Of a stretch of DNA of 49,493 bases, positions 9,287 through 17,674 are shown piece after piece (within the stretch, counting starts at the first letter, position 1; the number at the start of each line of letters is the position of its first letter). The stretch is from contig VXQO01000075.1 in assembly GCA_009838975.1 (NCBI GenBank), positions 1-49,493 on the forward strand, given 5' to 3'. Under the pieces are notes generated by a model. That model ran no database searches, was not told where the DNA came from, and saw only the letters and a program-made list of their open reading frames with translations. The position numbers and the translations under genes were made by a program. This DNA is from Gemmatimonadota bacterium. Lineage in GTDB: Bacteria; Gemmatimonadota; Gemmatimonadetes; Longimicrobiales; Gaopeijiaceae.

Positions 9287-10596
9287 TGGACGGGTCCGTG
9301 GCTGCTCTGCTCGGCATCGCCCTGATGCTCGTCCTCATCCTGATGCGGGTGTCGGTAGGGCTGTCAATGCTCATCGCGGCCGCGGCCGCCATCGCCCTGA
9401 TCCAGCCTCAGGCCGTTCTGGCCGTCATCGCGGGGGAGACCTTCTCCGTGTCGTCGCGGTACACGCTGATCATCATCCCCCTCTTCATGTTGATGGGGAA
9501 TCTGACCGTCGTCTCGGGAATGAGCCGGGATCTGTACCTCGCAGCCAACCGTTGGCTTGGCCGCGTCAGAGGCGGCCTGGCCGCGGCGACGGTCATCGCC
9601 TGCGCAGGCTTCTCGGCGCTCTCCGGGTCTTCGCTCGCGGCCGCGATGACCATGGGGCGCGTCGCGTTGCCCGAGATGCGGCGTTTCAACTACGACACGT
9701 CCCTGGCAGCGGGAGCCGTCGCCGCGGGAGGGACTCTCGGCATCCTCATTCCACCTTCGGCCGGGCTGGTCTTCTACGGCATCCTGACCGAGCAGAGCAT
9801 CAGTCGCCTTTTCATGGCCGGGTTGCTGCCCGGAATACTGCTGACGGCGATCTTCGTCATGACCGTCGTCATCATCGCAACTCTTCACCCCGACAGGGCC
9901 CCCCGGGCAGGTCGGACCGCCACCATCGCACTCGGACAGCGCACCCGCCGGCCCACCGGGGCCTACTGGATCCTGGGACTGGCCGCTGTGACGCTAGGAG
10001 GGATTTACGCCGGAGTCTTCTCTGCCCTGGAGGCATCCGGCGTGGGCGCGTTCCTGACCTTGCTGGTGGCACTGGGGCGCCGCTCACTGACCCGCAATGC
10101 CCTCGGAGAGTGCCTGCTCTCGACGCTGAGGGCGTGTGGCACCGTGTTCCTGATCCTGATCGGCGCCTACGTCTTCAAGGTGTTCCTGGGCTACACCCGG
10201 ACACCGCTCGCCATGGCCGGTTGGGTTGGCGAGCAGGGATGGTCGGGGCCCCAGGTGGTTGCGGTGGTGCTCGCCATGTTCATCGTGCTGGGCACGTTCC
10301 TGGACGGATTCGCAATCCTCGTTCTGATGACCCCGTTGGTTCAGCCGATTCTCACGTCACTGGGCGTCGACATGATCTGGTTCGGCGTCATGCTTGTGAT
10401 CACCCTCGAGATGGCGCTGATCTCGCCGCCAGTCGGCCTGAACACCTTTGTGGTGAAGACCGTGGCCCCGGATATCCCTATCCGTTCGATCTTTCGCGGC
10501 ATCATACCCTTCTGGTTCGCGATGCTGGCGCTGCTGGTGCTGCTCGCGCTCGTGCCCGGGCTCGTCACGTTCCTGCCTCAGGCGATGTTGGGATAG
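9286..10596 (+). CDS. TRAP transporter large permease (DctM family)
   Basis: 436 aa, about 12 membrane segments. Matches the DctM family throughout: IPLFMLMGNLTVVSGMSRDL, FSALSGSSLAAAMTMGRVALPEM, GTLGILIPPSAGLVFYGILTEQSI and LISPPVGLNTFVVK near the C-terminus. It forms the Na+-driven channel component acting with DctP and DctQ. Start ATG 9286 overlaps the last base of the DctQ stop (TGATG). Last gene of the operon; a small GACCC/GGGTC inverted repeat follows at 10649-10662 before the convergent DUF1330 gene. Confidence 0.93.
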   Translation: MDGSVAALLGIALMLVLILMRVSVGLSMLIAAAAAIALIQPQAVLAVIAGETFSVSSRYTLIIIPLFMLMGNLTVVSGMSRDLYLAANRWLGRVRGGLAAATVIACAGFSALSGSSLAAAMTMGRVALPEMRRFNYDTSLAAGAVAAGGTLGILIPPSAGLVFYGILTEQSISRLFMAGLLPGILLTAIFVMTVVIIATLHPDRAPRAGRTATIALGQRTRRPTGAYWILGLAAVTLGGIYAGVFSALEASGVGAFLTLLVALGRRSLTRNALGECLLSTLRACGTVFLILIGAYVFKVFLGYTRTPLAMAGWVGEQGWSGPQVVAVVLAMFIVLGTFLDGFAILVLMTPLVQPILTSLGVDMIWFGVMLVITLEMALISPPVGLNTFVVKTVAPDIPIRSIFRGIIPFWFAMLALLVLLALVPGLVTFLPQAMLG

Positions 10597-10660
10597 CGGT
10601 TGCCGCTCGATGCCGCGCGGGCTTTGCCCACGGGCTGCTGAACCGCCGGACCCTTGTGGG

Positions 10661-10948
10661 TCAGGCGTCGTCTCCCAGCAGAATGGCGTGGAACGTGCAG
10701 CATTCGGACGTAGCGTCTCGAAGGTTCCGGCGTTCCTCACTCTCGTAGAAGCCCCGGGCCGACTCGCTATCGGGAAACCGTTGAACCACGACTCTGCTGG
10801 GGCATTCGCCCTCCAATGCAGTGCACTCGCTGCTGCCGACCTCGATTTCTCCGCCCCACTTCCTGAACAGGGGCATCGCTGCAGCCAGGAATTCTTCATA
10901 CTTGTCGCGATCGTGCACATGAACGTCCGTTACGACGTAAGCCGACAT
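10661..10948 (-). CDS. DUF1330 family protein
   Basis: 95 aa, single dimeric alpha/beta-barrel-like domain. The sequence MSAYVVTDVHVHDRDKYEEF followed by KWGGEIEVGSSE and VVVQRFPDSESARGFYES is the DUF1330 pattern (VxDxxxYxxY... GGxxxxRG... FPSxExAxxFY). Biochemical role unknown. Convergent with dctM and upstream of nothing on the same strand, so a lone gene. ATG 10948 is preceded by GGAAAGGGAG. Confidence 0.85.
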   Translation of the reverse strand: MSAYVVTDVHVHDRDKYEEFLAAAMPLFRKWGGEIEVGSSECTALEGECPSRVVVQRFPDSESARGFYESEERRNLRDATSECCTFHAILLGDDA

Positions 10949-11053
10949 CTGTTTCTCCCTTTCCGGAATGATGGGCGCGCGACGATCAAGTCGCTTCCGC
11001 CCACGGCACCGCCAGCGTAAACGACTCGAGAGGGGTCGCGCAAGTTATACATG

Positions 11054-13468
11054 TTACCAGTTGTACTCCACCGACATCGACCATTCCCGCGGCCGCCCGT
11101 AGACCAGCTCCACGTACGACCCTCCCGTGTTGAAGGAAGAGTTCCCGGTGACGAGGTAGCGCTCGTCCGTCAGGTTGCGGGCCGCCCACTCCACCTGCCA
11201 ACGTCCGTCACCGATCCGGGCGCGCACCGCCGCGTTCACCAGGCGATAACCATCCTGCAACAAATGCGAGGAGTTGGTCGCATCGTGGTACTGTGATCCC
11301 GTGAACGACCAGTTGAGCCGTGGCGTGAGCACCAGACCGCGTGTGGCGGCTAACGCCCTGGACACACTGACGGAGTAGTTCAAGTTCGGCGTCTTGGCGA
11401 GCCGGTAATCGGGAAGGATCGGGGTCGAATTGTTCAGGACGCTCTCGCTGAGCTCGTCGTACTCGGCGCGGATCGTACCCAGATTGGCCCGAAGGCTCCA
11501 CCCGCCCCCGGGCATCCACGCGGTCTCCACCTCGGCACCGGAGATGTTGGCGGTCCCTCCGTTGAACGTCTTCGGGATGAACGTCTCACGTACGATGATA
11601 TGCATGTCGTCGTAGGTGGCCCGGAACAGCGCGATGTTGAACAGCAGCCTGCCCCCGGCCACTAGCGACTTGAATCCCAGCTCGTAGCTGGAGACCGCCT
11701 CCGGCTCATAGGTGTCGGGGGCCGCGGTCGGGGAATTCGGTTTGTGGCCCGGCGGGGGTGCCGGAAAGCGCCCATTGAACCCGCCGCTCTTGAACCCCTC
11801 GGAGTATCCGACGTAGCCCATCGCGTCGGGCGCGAAATGGTACGCCGCCGTTGCCGTCACCGTGAGCGCGCTGAAGTTCTCGGTGAAATCCCTGCGGGGG
11901 AGCATCCGGTCTCCCGGGCGCATCGGACCCCCTGGCGAACTGAATATGCCCTGAAGCAACGGCCAGGTGGGACCGAAGATGCTGCCCCTGCTCTGCGAGG
12001 CATCGCCAACGGCGTACATGTCGGGGTTAAGGCCCTTCCGGTCCAGTGTGTATCGCCCGCCAGCAGTCAACGACACCCTTTCCGTCACATCGGCGGTAAT
12101 CTGGCCGAACCCGGCTACCGACCGGTTGTCGTAATCGCGTCCGATCACCGACGCGCCCACGGGAATGAGCACATGGCCCACTTCGTATCCGAATTCGCGG
12201 AACAGGTAGAGGCCGGCTTGCCAGTGCAGTCGCCGTCCTGCGGCCAGTCCGCCGATTTGCAGTTCCTGGGTGACCTGCTCATGGTCCCAGTCCTGCTGGT
12301 TGCTCACCATGTTGGCCGGGGTGTTGTCCGCGTCGCGCGAGGTCCTCAGCCGGAATCCGCGGTAACCGGTGAGCGACCTCAACGTACCCCAGTCTCCCAG
12401 CGACCAGGACAGCTCCGCGCTGCTTCCCCAGGAGTCGAGGTCTTCAAAGGCGGGAAACGTGCCCTCCGATATGTACTCGCCCGCAAAGCTGTCCGGCCCA
12501 TAACAGCCCGCCGCGCCGCCGGCCCCGGTCCCCGGAGGAGGAAAGGTCGGCGGACCTGCCCGGGGAAAGTTGGGGTTTATCCTGACCGCCTCGCATTCCG
12601 TTAGAAGGGCATTGCCGAAGGTAGCGAAGGCCTGACGGTCGTTGAGTCCCCCGGAGACCGTGGGCGCACCGTTTTCCCGTAGCCGGGAGTAATCCGCCGT
12701 GACGAACAGCTCGATGTCGTCCGATGGCCGCCACACGAGGGATCCCCGAGCCGCCTGTGCGTTGTCGTTGCCCATGTCGAGTCCGTCGTGGACGCGCGTG
12801 ACGTAGCCGTCCCGGTGGCGGTGGGAAACCGCGGCGCCTCCGTATAGACCCTCCGCGATCCGTCCACTCGCTGCAGCGGTCGTGTACGCCATCCGGTTGC
12901 TCCCGATTCGCTGGCGGATACTGCCGCGCGACTCCTCTTGGGGCCGCGTCGAGTGCACGGACACCGCACCCCCCATCGCGTTTCGTCCGAAGAGCGTGCC
13001 CTGAGGGCCGCGCAGCACTTCAACGCGGCCGATGTCAAGGAGATGCATGAGCGGACCGACCGACCGTGCCATGTAGATTCCGTCCAGATAGACGGCAACT
13101 CCAGGATCCGTGGTGGGGATGTAGTCGGTCTGGCCCACGCCCCGAATGAAGACCTGCGTTGCCGACTTGGCGCCGACGAATGCGGCGGATGAATTGAACG
13201 CGAGGTTGGGCGTGGCGTAGGAGAGCTGATCGGTCGCGTCGACCTGCTGAAGCCGGAGCTCCCTTCCCGACAGCGCTGTTATGGCGATGGGGACCTCCTG
13301 CAGGATCTCCGCCCGGTTCCTGGCCGTGACCACGATGGATTCCAGCACAAACACGCTGTCCGGATCAGGAGGGGGAGGAGGATCCTGCGCGTCGAGGGGC
13401 GCGGCGACAACGGCCAGATGGACGACCACCATGAACGGAGTCTTGCGAACGGCAGCGGGTTTGATCAC
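11054..13468 (-). CDS. TonB-dependent outer-membrane receptor
   Basis: 804 aa. N-terminal export segment ending near AAPLDAQ, then plug domain with SIVVTARNRAE, VPIAITALSG, QVFIRGVGQTDY, VAVYLDGIYMARSVGP and VEVLRGPQGTLFGRNAMGG, followed by a beta barrel ending in an aromatic residue (W), all canonical. It transports an unknown ligand across the outer membrane using TonB energy. Its ATG overlaps the stop of the upstream gene by four bases (ATGA), so it is the third gene in an operon with a substrate-binding lipoprotein and an exported protein with duplicated domains. This arrangement suggests uptake or sensing of one compound. Confidence 0.93.
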   Translation of the reverse strand: MIKPAAVRKTPFMVVVHLAVVAAPLDAQDPPPPPDPDSVFVLESIVVTARNRAEILQEVPIAITALSGRELRLQQVDATDQLSYATPNLAFNSSAAFVGAKSATQVFIRGVGQTDYIPTTDPGVAVYLDGIYMARSVGPLMHLLDIGRVEVLRGPQGTLFGRNAMGGAVSVHSTRPQEESRGSIRQRIGSNRMAYTTAAASGRIAEGLYGGAAVSHRHRDGYVTRVHDGLDMGNDNAQAARGSLVWRPSDDIELFVTADYSRLRENGAPTVSGGLNDRQAFATFGNALLTECEAVRINPNFPRAGPPTFPPPGTGAGGAAGCYGPDSFAGEYISEGTFPAFEDLDSWGSSAELSWSLGDWGTLRSLTGYRGFRLRTSRDADNTPANMVSNQQDWDHEQVTQELQIGGLAAGRRLHWQAGLYLFREFGYEVGHVLIPVGASVIGRDYDNRSVAGFGQITADVTERVSLTAGGRYTLDRKGLNPDMYAVGDASQSRGSIFGPTWPLLQGIFSSPGGPMRPGDRMLPRRDFTENFSALTVTATAAYHFAPDAMGYVGYSEGFKSGGFNGRFPAPPPGHKPNSPTAAPDTYEPEAVSSYELGFKSLVAGGRLLFNIALFRATYDDMHIIVRETFIPKTFNGGTANISGAEVETAWMPGGGWSLRANLGTIRAEYDELSESVLNNSTPILPDYRLAKTPNLNYSVSVSRALAATRGLVLTPRLNWSFTGSQYHDATNSSHLLQDGYRLVNAAVRARIGDGRWQVEWAARNLTDERYLVTGNSSFNTGGSYVELVYGRPREWSMSVEYNW

Positions 13469-15273
13469 GACGAGGCGTCCGCAAGTATGCTGTCAAGAAT
13501 CGAATCCGCGCCGGCTTGCAGCCCGGAACCGATCTGTTGGGCGGCCTCAAGGAGTCCGTTCTCGGACGCAATCAGAGGCAATCTGTGCCGCAACGAGTCG
13601 AAGACGTTCGACTCTCCGTCTCCGAAGGACATGAACTGGCGGGCCAGCGCGACCAGGTTCGGTGCCAATTCAGGGCCTCCCGTTTCGTCCAGAGCCTCGA
13701 TGCTCCTCGCAAGCCGATGAGACGCCGTGATGAAGCGCTCTTCACCTTCCCCGATCAGCGTGGGCTCCGTCATAATGATGGCAATGACCAACCCTGAGAA
13801 AGTGCGAAACAGCGAGTTGTAGGCCGACGCCAGGTGCCAGTAGCGCAAGAACTCCACTTGCGACAACGGGTCTGAACCGGCAATGCCCACGTCCCGGAAC
13901 TCGCTCCTGCCGGTCAGCATGTAGTACAACTGGTTGTCCAGGCTGGAGACTACGGCGGGATCCAGGTGGTAATCGACCAGGCTCCTCAGCTCCGCCCGCC
14001 GCTGCGCGACCGATTGCAAGGCCGCGGCCAGCTCGGGACGGCCGTTCAGAATCCGTTCGGTGACGGAATCCAGTCGGTCGATCTCAGGGTACAGGCGCGC
14101 CAATGCGGCGCCGTAGCCCAGGTCCTCCAACGTGTCCAGCGCCTGGCGCATGCCGGAAATGTGGCCCGCGAGCGCCGCGCGAATCCCCGGAAGATCGGCC
14201 AACGGCGTGTTGGCGGTGGTTTGGCCGGCCGCGTGGCGTGCGGCCGCGGACGCATGCTGCTTTACGGCCAGGACGGCCCGCAGAGCCCTTGCCGTCCCGG
14301 CCGTCGCATCCATGAGTTCCAGTGTGCCAATCGCCTGTTCAAGCGCCGCGTCGGCCTCGCTTCGGAGGGAGGCCGAGACGCTGGCGACCGCAGCGGCAAG
14401 CCTCTCTTCCTGGTCCGTCAGCCGAAAGCGAGTCTTCATGAGATCGATGAGGTTCGCTTCTCCGTACGCGGCATCCAGCAAGTCACGGGCAAGGGAGAGC
14501 AGCCCGGGAGCCAAATGGTCGTGATCGACGTTGGCAAGGCTCTCGATGTTCTCCCGAAGCTGGTACATCGCCATGTGCGCGTTCTCTTCCAGGGTGGCCA
14601 TGAACTCGCTGTCGGGAAGCCGCGTGGTAACTTCCAGCGCGATGTAGCCCTGGTCCACCTGTTGGATCATTAGCGCCAAACGCACGTAGAGCAGCAGGTC
14701 GTCGACCGAGACTGTGCGGGCAGTCCGGGACGCCTGAGCTTCGGCGTCACCGGTGCTGGAAACCATGCTGTAGAACAGATCGTCCTCGCTGACAAGAGCG
14801 GCGGGCAGCAGTTGCCAACTGGTTGCGGCGATGAGTTCCTGGCGGCGGCTCTGCGACTCGTGCAAGATCCGGGCGACCCGCTGCCGACCATCTTCGATCC
14901 GCCGAGCATTGAGCGTCAGGTCGTCGAGCAACCCACGCATGCGGCCTGCGACCTCCTCGTAACCGGCGCTCGCGAGCAGATCGATCTGCCGACGCATCTC
15001 CGTCGCATGGGCGTCAATGGACGCTTTCGACTCCGCCATCGCTTCGGAGGTCGTTTCGGCACGGGTCCGCACGGAGGCGGTGGTGGCCAACGATTCCGCG
15101 CCGCGCGCCACGGCCAGCGCGGCGGCAGTCGCGCGGATGTGGGGAGACACGTCGTCCGCGGAATCCGGGTTCGCGCCCTCCTGCCCGTTCGCAGCGGCTC
15201 CGCAAACGGCGGTTGCGAGAAGGGAAACCGTCGCGACGGCCAATCTGACCGACACGGGCAAGCGTTCCATCAC
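13465..15273 (-). CDS. Exported alpha-helical protein with internal domain duplication
   Basis: 602 aa with an N-terminal signal sequence (hydrophobic stretch ending near AVCGAAANG). No enzyme motif recognised. Two halves resemble each other: LLPAALVSEDDLFYSM corresponds to LDPAVVSSLDNQLYYML, and LAPGLLSLARDLLDAAYGE to LAPNLVALARQFMSFGDGE, about 290 residues apart. Composition is Ala/Leu/Glu-rich and predicted helical, resembling extracytoplasmic sensing regions of kinases and cyclases, but no transmembrane helix after the signal, HAMP or kinase follows. The gene overlaps both neighbours by four bases, so it is co-translated with the ABC-type binding protein and TonB receptor. Confidence 0.7.
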   Translation of the reverse strand: MMERLPVSVRLAVATVSLLATAVCGAAANGQEGANPDSADDVSPHIRATAAALAVARGAESLATTASVRTRAETTSEAMAESKASIDAHATEMRRQIDLLASAGYEEVAGRMRGLLDDLTLNARRIEDGRQRVARILHESQSRRQELIAATSWQLLPAALVSEDDLFYSMVSSTGDAEAQASRTARTVSVDDLLLYVRLALMIQQVDQGYIALEVTTRLPDSEFMATLEENAHMAMYQLRENIESLANVDHDHLAPGLLSLARDLLDAAYGEANLIDLMKTRFRLTDQEERLAAAVASVSASLRSEADAALEQAIGTLELMDATAGTARALRAVLAVKQHASAAARHAAGQTTANTPLADLPGIRAALAGHISGMRQALDTLEDLGYGAALARLYPEIDRLDSVTERILNGRPELAAALQSVAQRRAELRSLVDYHLDPAVVSSLDNQLYYMLTGRSEFRDVGIAGSDPLSQVEFLRYWHLASAYNSLFRTFSGLVIAIIMTEPTLIGEGEERFITASHRLARSIEALDETGGPELAPNLVALARQFMSFGDGESNVFDSLRHRLPLIASENGLLEAAQQIGSGLQAGADSILDSILADASS

Positions 15274-16529
15274 AGCGGCTCGTCGAGACTGGTCACCTGG
15301 ACGAGTCTGCCCTGTTCGTCGATCATCGTCATGATCACTTCGTCAGAGCCCTGATTGTCGCCCGGCCCGTATTGCAGCCTCATGCCGGAAAGATCGATCG
15401 ACTGCGACTCTTGAAGGGCGGCCAGGAAGCAGCCGCGAGTCAGATCTTCGCAGGATTCGAGTCCGAAGATCGCTAGCCGCCCGGCCAAATAGCCCTCAAG
15501 GGAGACGAATCCGGGTTCGGCATCCGCGTCGAACGAGTCGAGCGCGGCGAGGTACTCCGCCACCACCGGCGTGCCGGCATCGTCAGGCGCCGGGACCACC
15601 TGAGTAACGAAGACACCGAGCGCTTCATCCCCGAGTTCGCGCGCCAACGCGTTGCCGCCGACGAACGAGACAGCGAGGAAGATGGGGTCGATGTCGACTC
15701 GCAGCAGGGAAACGGCCCGGGCGACCGGCTGGTAGGCCCCGATCATGATGACGGCCTCGGGATTGGCTGCCGCGATCTGGTACACCGCCGCCTTGACCGC
15801 GGTTGAGTTGCGTTCGTAGTACCAGGTTGCAACGGGTTCGAGTCCGCGCCGATCCAAAGCCTCAAGAACACCGGTCAAACCCGACTGGCCGTAGGAGTCG
15901 TTCTGGTACATGACGGCGACTCTGGTCACGCCCAGATCCACAGTCAGCCGTTCGACCATATGCTCGGTCTCCTGCGCGTACGACGCGCGTAGATTCACCA
16001 CCGACTTCAATTCGGGGTTGCGCAGAAAGCCGGCACCCGTGAATGGCGCCAGAAACGGCACCGCTTCCGAATCGGCCAGCGGGGCGGCGGAACGCGATGT
16101 GGGTGTGCCTACCGCTCCGATCAGCCCGAACACCTGCTCCCTGGCGATCAGATCGCTGGTGTTCGCGTAGGCGAAGCCCGGTTCATACCGGTCATCCATG
16201 GCAACCAGTTCCAGCATGCGGCCGTGTACGCCGCCAGCGGCGTTCCGTTCATTGAATGCCGCTTCAATGCCCATTCGCATGGCTTGGCCCAAGGCTTGCG
16301 CCGGGCCGGAGAATGCGGCGGACTGCCCGAACACGACGCGATCATCGTAAACTCCCGGACTCGCCTGCATATTGTCCGCGGTCGCCGGAGCGACCGAGGC
16401 AGTCTCTGGCGACGGTGCCGCCGAGGGATCGCCTGGTTCCTCCGGCGAACAAGCGGACGCCATGAGGAGTACCGTTCCAGCAGCGAGTGCCGCTAACGCC
16501 GCTCGTGTGGAGGTAAGCCAAGTCGTCAT
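15270..16529 (-). CDS. ABC transporter substrate-binding lipoprotein, branched-chain amino-acid type
   Basis: 419 aa. Signal peptide with lipobox ASAC (MASACSPEEP), then a low-complexity linker and a type I periplasmic binding domain: VVFGQSAAFSGPAQALGQAMRMG, HGRMLELVAMDDRYEP, and VTRVAVMYQNDSYGQSG, the LivJ/Peripla_BP_6 pattern. No ABC permease or ATPase is nearby, so it may act as a sensor subunit or hand ligand to another system. First gene in a three-gene operon. ATG 16529 marks the left edge of the accessory block. Confidence 0.88.
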   Translation of the reverse strand: MTTWLTSTRAALAALAAGTVLLMASACSPEEPGDPSAAPSPETASVAPATADNMQASPGVYDDRVVFGQSAAFSGPAQALGQAMRMGIEAAFNERNAAGGVHGRMLELVAMDDRYEPGFAYANTSDLIAREQVFGLIGAVGTPTSRSAAPLADSEAVPFLAPFTGAGFLRNPELKSVVNLRASYAQETEHMVERLTVDLGVTRVAVMYQNDSYGQSGLTGVLEALDRRGLEPVATWYYERNSTAVKAAVYQIAAANPEAVIMIGAYQPVARAVSLLRVDIDPIFLAVSFVGGNALARELGDEALGVFVTQVVPAPDDAGTPVVAEYLAALDSFDADAEPGFVSLEGYLAGRLAIFGLESCEDLTRGCFLAALQESQSIDLSGMRLQYGPGDNQGSDEVIMTMIDEQGRLVQVTSLDEPL

Positions 16530-16838
16530 GTGGATGCTTGAATCGAGTCGCCCCTGATTCTGCTGTCAAGCTTTCCAGGGTGTCGGGAGAGAATAGAGTG
16601 TCCGATGGCGTAGATCGGCCCAGTCAGTGAGAGTTGGCGGCGGGACCGACCTGAAACGGAAGGCCACCGAGCACGGAGTCGCGGCGATCTGGCAGGATGC
16701 CAGAGAATCGCTGGACTACAGTGTTCGGACGGACTACACGAAAGCCGGCATCACCTACCTGCAGCGGACGACCACCCTGCCCGATGGCGCGCGTGTCCGC
16801 GGGTCGCACTGCGTGACGATCGGCGAACCCCCGGGGAA

Positions 16839-16874
16839 ATCCGGATCACGTTCTAAGATCCGGATCACGTTCTA
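16839..16874 (+). repeat. 19-bp tandem duplication
   Basis: ATCCGGATCACGTTCTA occurs at 16839 and again at 16858, with a 19-base period. Since 19 is not divisible by three it would shift any reading frame, consistent with gene decay here. Confidence 0.85.
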
Positions 16875-17069
16875 TCCGGCGGCCGTCGACCTGGGCTACG
16901 AGGAGTTCGGGCAGTTCGGGGATGCGATTCCATTCGAGGGTGGGAAGCCCAGGAACGTGCTGGCGATGCGATGCGCGACGGATCAGTGGTATTGCCGGCG
17001 GGGAGGGGGGGAGACGAGGGCGGCCATCGCGGTTGCGGTCGCGGTACCGCGCTGGGCCGCTGCCAGTGG

Positions 17070-17160
17070 GGATCGGCGCGGGAGGAGGTTGACCTGGGTC
17101 ACGCGGCGTTGGGCTGGGCGCGGAGGGCTGTGGCCGCGCGGCGCGGCATCTAGGTCGGCG
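17070..17160 (+). repeat. Island leader repeat, copy 1 (partial)
   Basis: Begins GGATCGGCGCG and contains GGAGGTTGACC, then GGGTCACGCGG and a G/C-rich stretch ending near GGTCGG. It aligns by eye with the start of the leader copies at 22564 and 26872. The promoter-bearing second half present in the other copies is not found here. It sits just before the 61-aa gene and SMC-like ATPase module. From 17161 to 17488 I see no convincing gene. Confidence 0.6.
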
Positions 17161-17488
17161 GGCGGTTAGATTCTACAGCTGGCGGTACCTTAGACCGCTC
17201 CGAGGTTGGAAGAGAATGTGAAACCGGCTATGGTAATCCGGGTGTTGGTGCGAACACCGACAGGCGCTTCGCTCCCATAGTGGGCGGAAGAGTTGCAACT
17301 GCCGGGATTTCTCAACAGGCGACGGCGGCAGAAATGCATCGACAATAGACGCGATCAGTGCCAGTAACGGAACGGTCGTCAAGACAAGGTAGCATTGTAG
17401 TGTCAGTCTCACATTCCGGCTCAAGTGGCGTAGTTGGATGGAAGAGACAGTTTGAACCCTTGCATGGATTCGATTGGAGGTTCAGCGA

Positions 17489-17674
17489 ATGGCGAAGGTA
17501 CTGAATGAAATCCTAGATTCATTCTACAAGAAGCTCTTGGAATCCGACACCGTGGATGAGGAAACTATGAGGGAGTTGCGCGCCCTCTTTTCTTCTGGCA
17601 AGAAACCGAAAGCGAACGATTTCGTGGCGATATTCGAGAAGGCGGCGAAGGAGGGCAGCCATGATTCAGATTGA
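17489..17674 (+). CDS. Small 61-aa protein, partner of the SMC-like ATPase
   Basis: Start ATG 17489 is chosen because GGAGG sits at 17476-17480 and the sequence then reads as a compact acidic/basic helical protein (LNEILDSFYKKLLE, then DEETMRELRALFSSGKKPKAND). Its stop overlaps the ATPase start at 17661 by 14 bases, implying co-translation. No family recognised. A small helical gene coupled to a large ATPase suggests a subunit or regulator, but that is inference. Confidence 0.7.
   Translation: MAKVLNEILDSFYKKLLESDTVDEETMRELRALFSSGKKPKANDFVAIFEKAAKEGSHDSD

Larger units (their letters stand above)
16627..17169 (+). pseudogene. Possible decayed gene at island edge
   Basis: A frame of up to 180 codons. 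Its first half (for example AGITYLQRTTTLPDGARVRG) and the stretch IRITFYPAAVDLGYEEFG read like protein, but the rest is low-complexity arginine/alanine. A 19-base tandem duplication at 16839 disturbs the frame between the two plausible stretches. Its 3' part overlaps leader copy 1. I do not recognise a family; it may not be expressed. Confidence 0.25.

Noticed and set aside
10649-10662. GACCC/GGGTC hairpin between dctM and the DUF1330 gene as a terminator
   Set aside because: Five-base stem without a T run; too weak to call.
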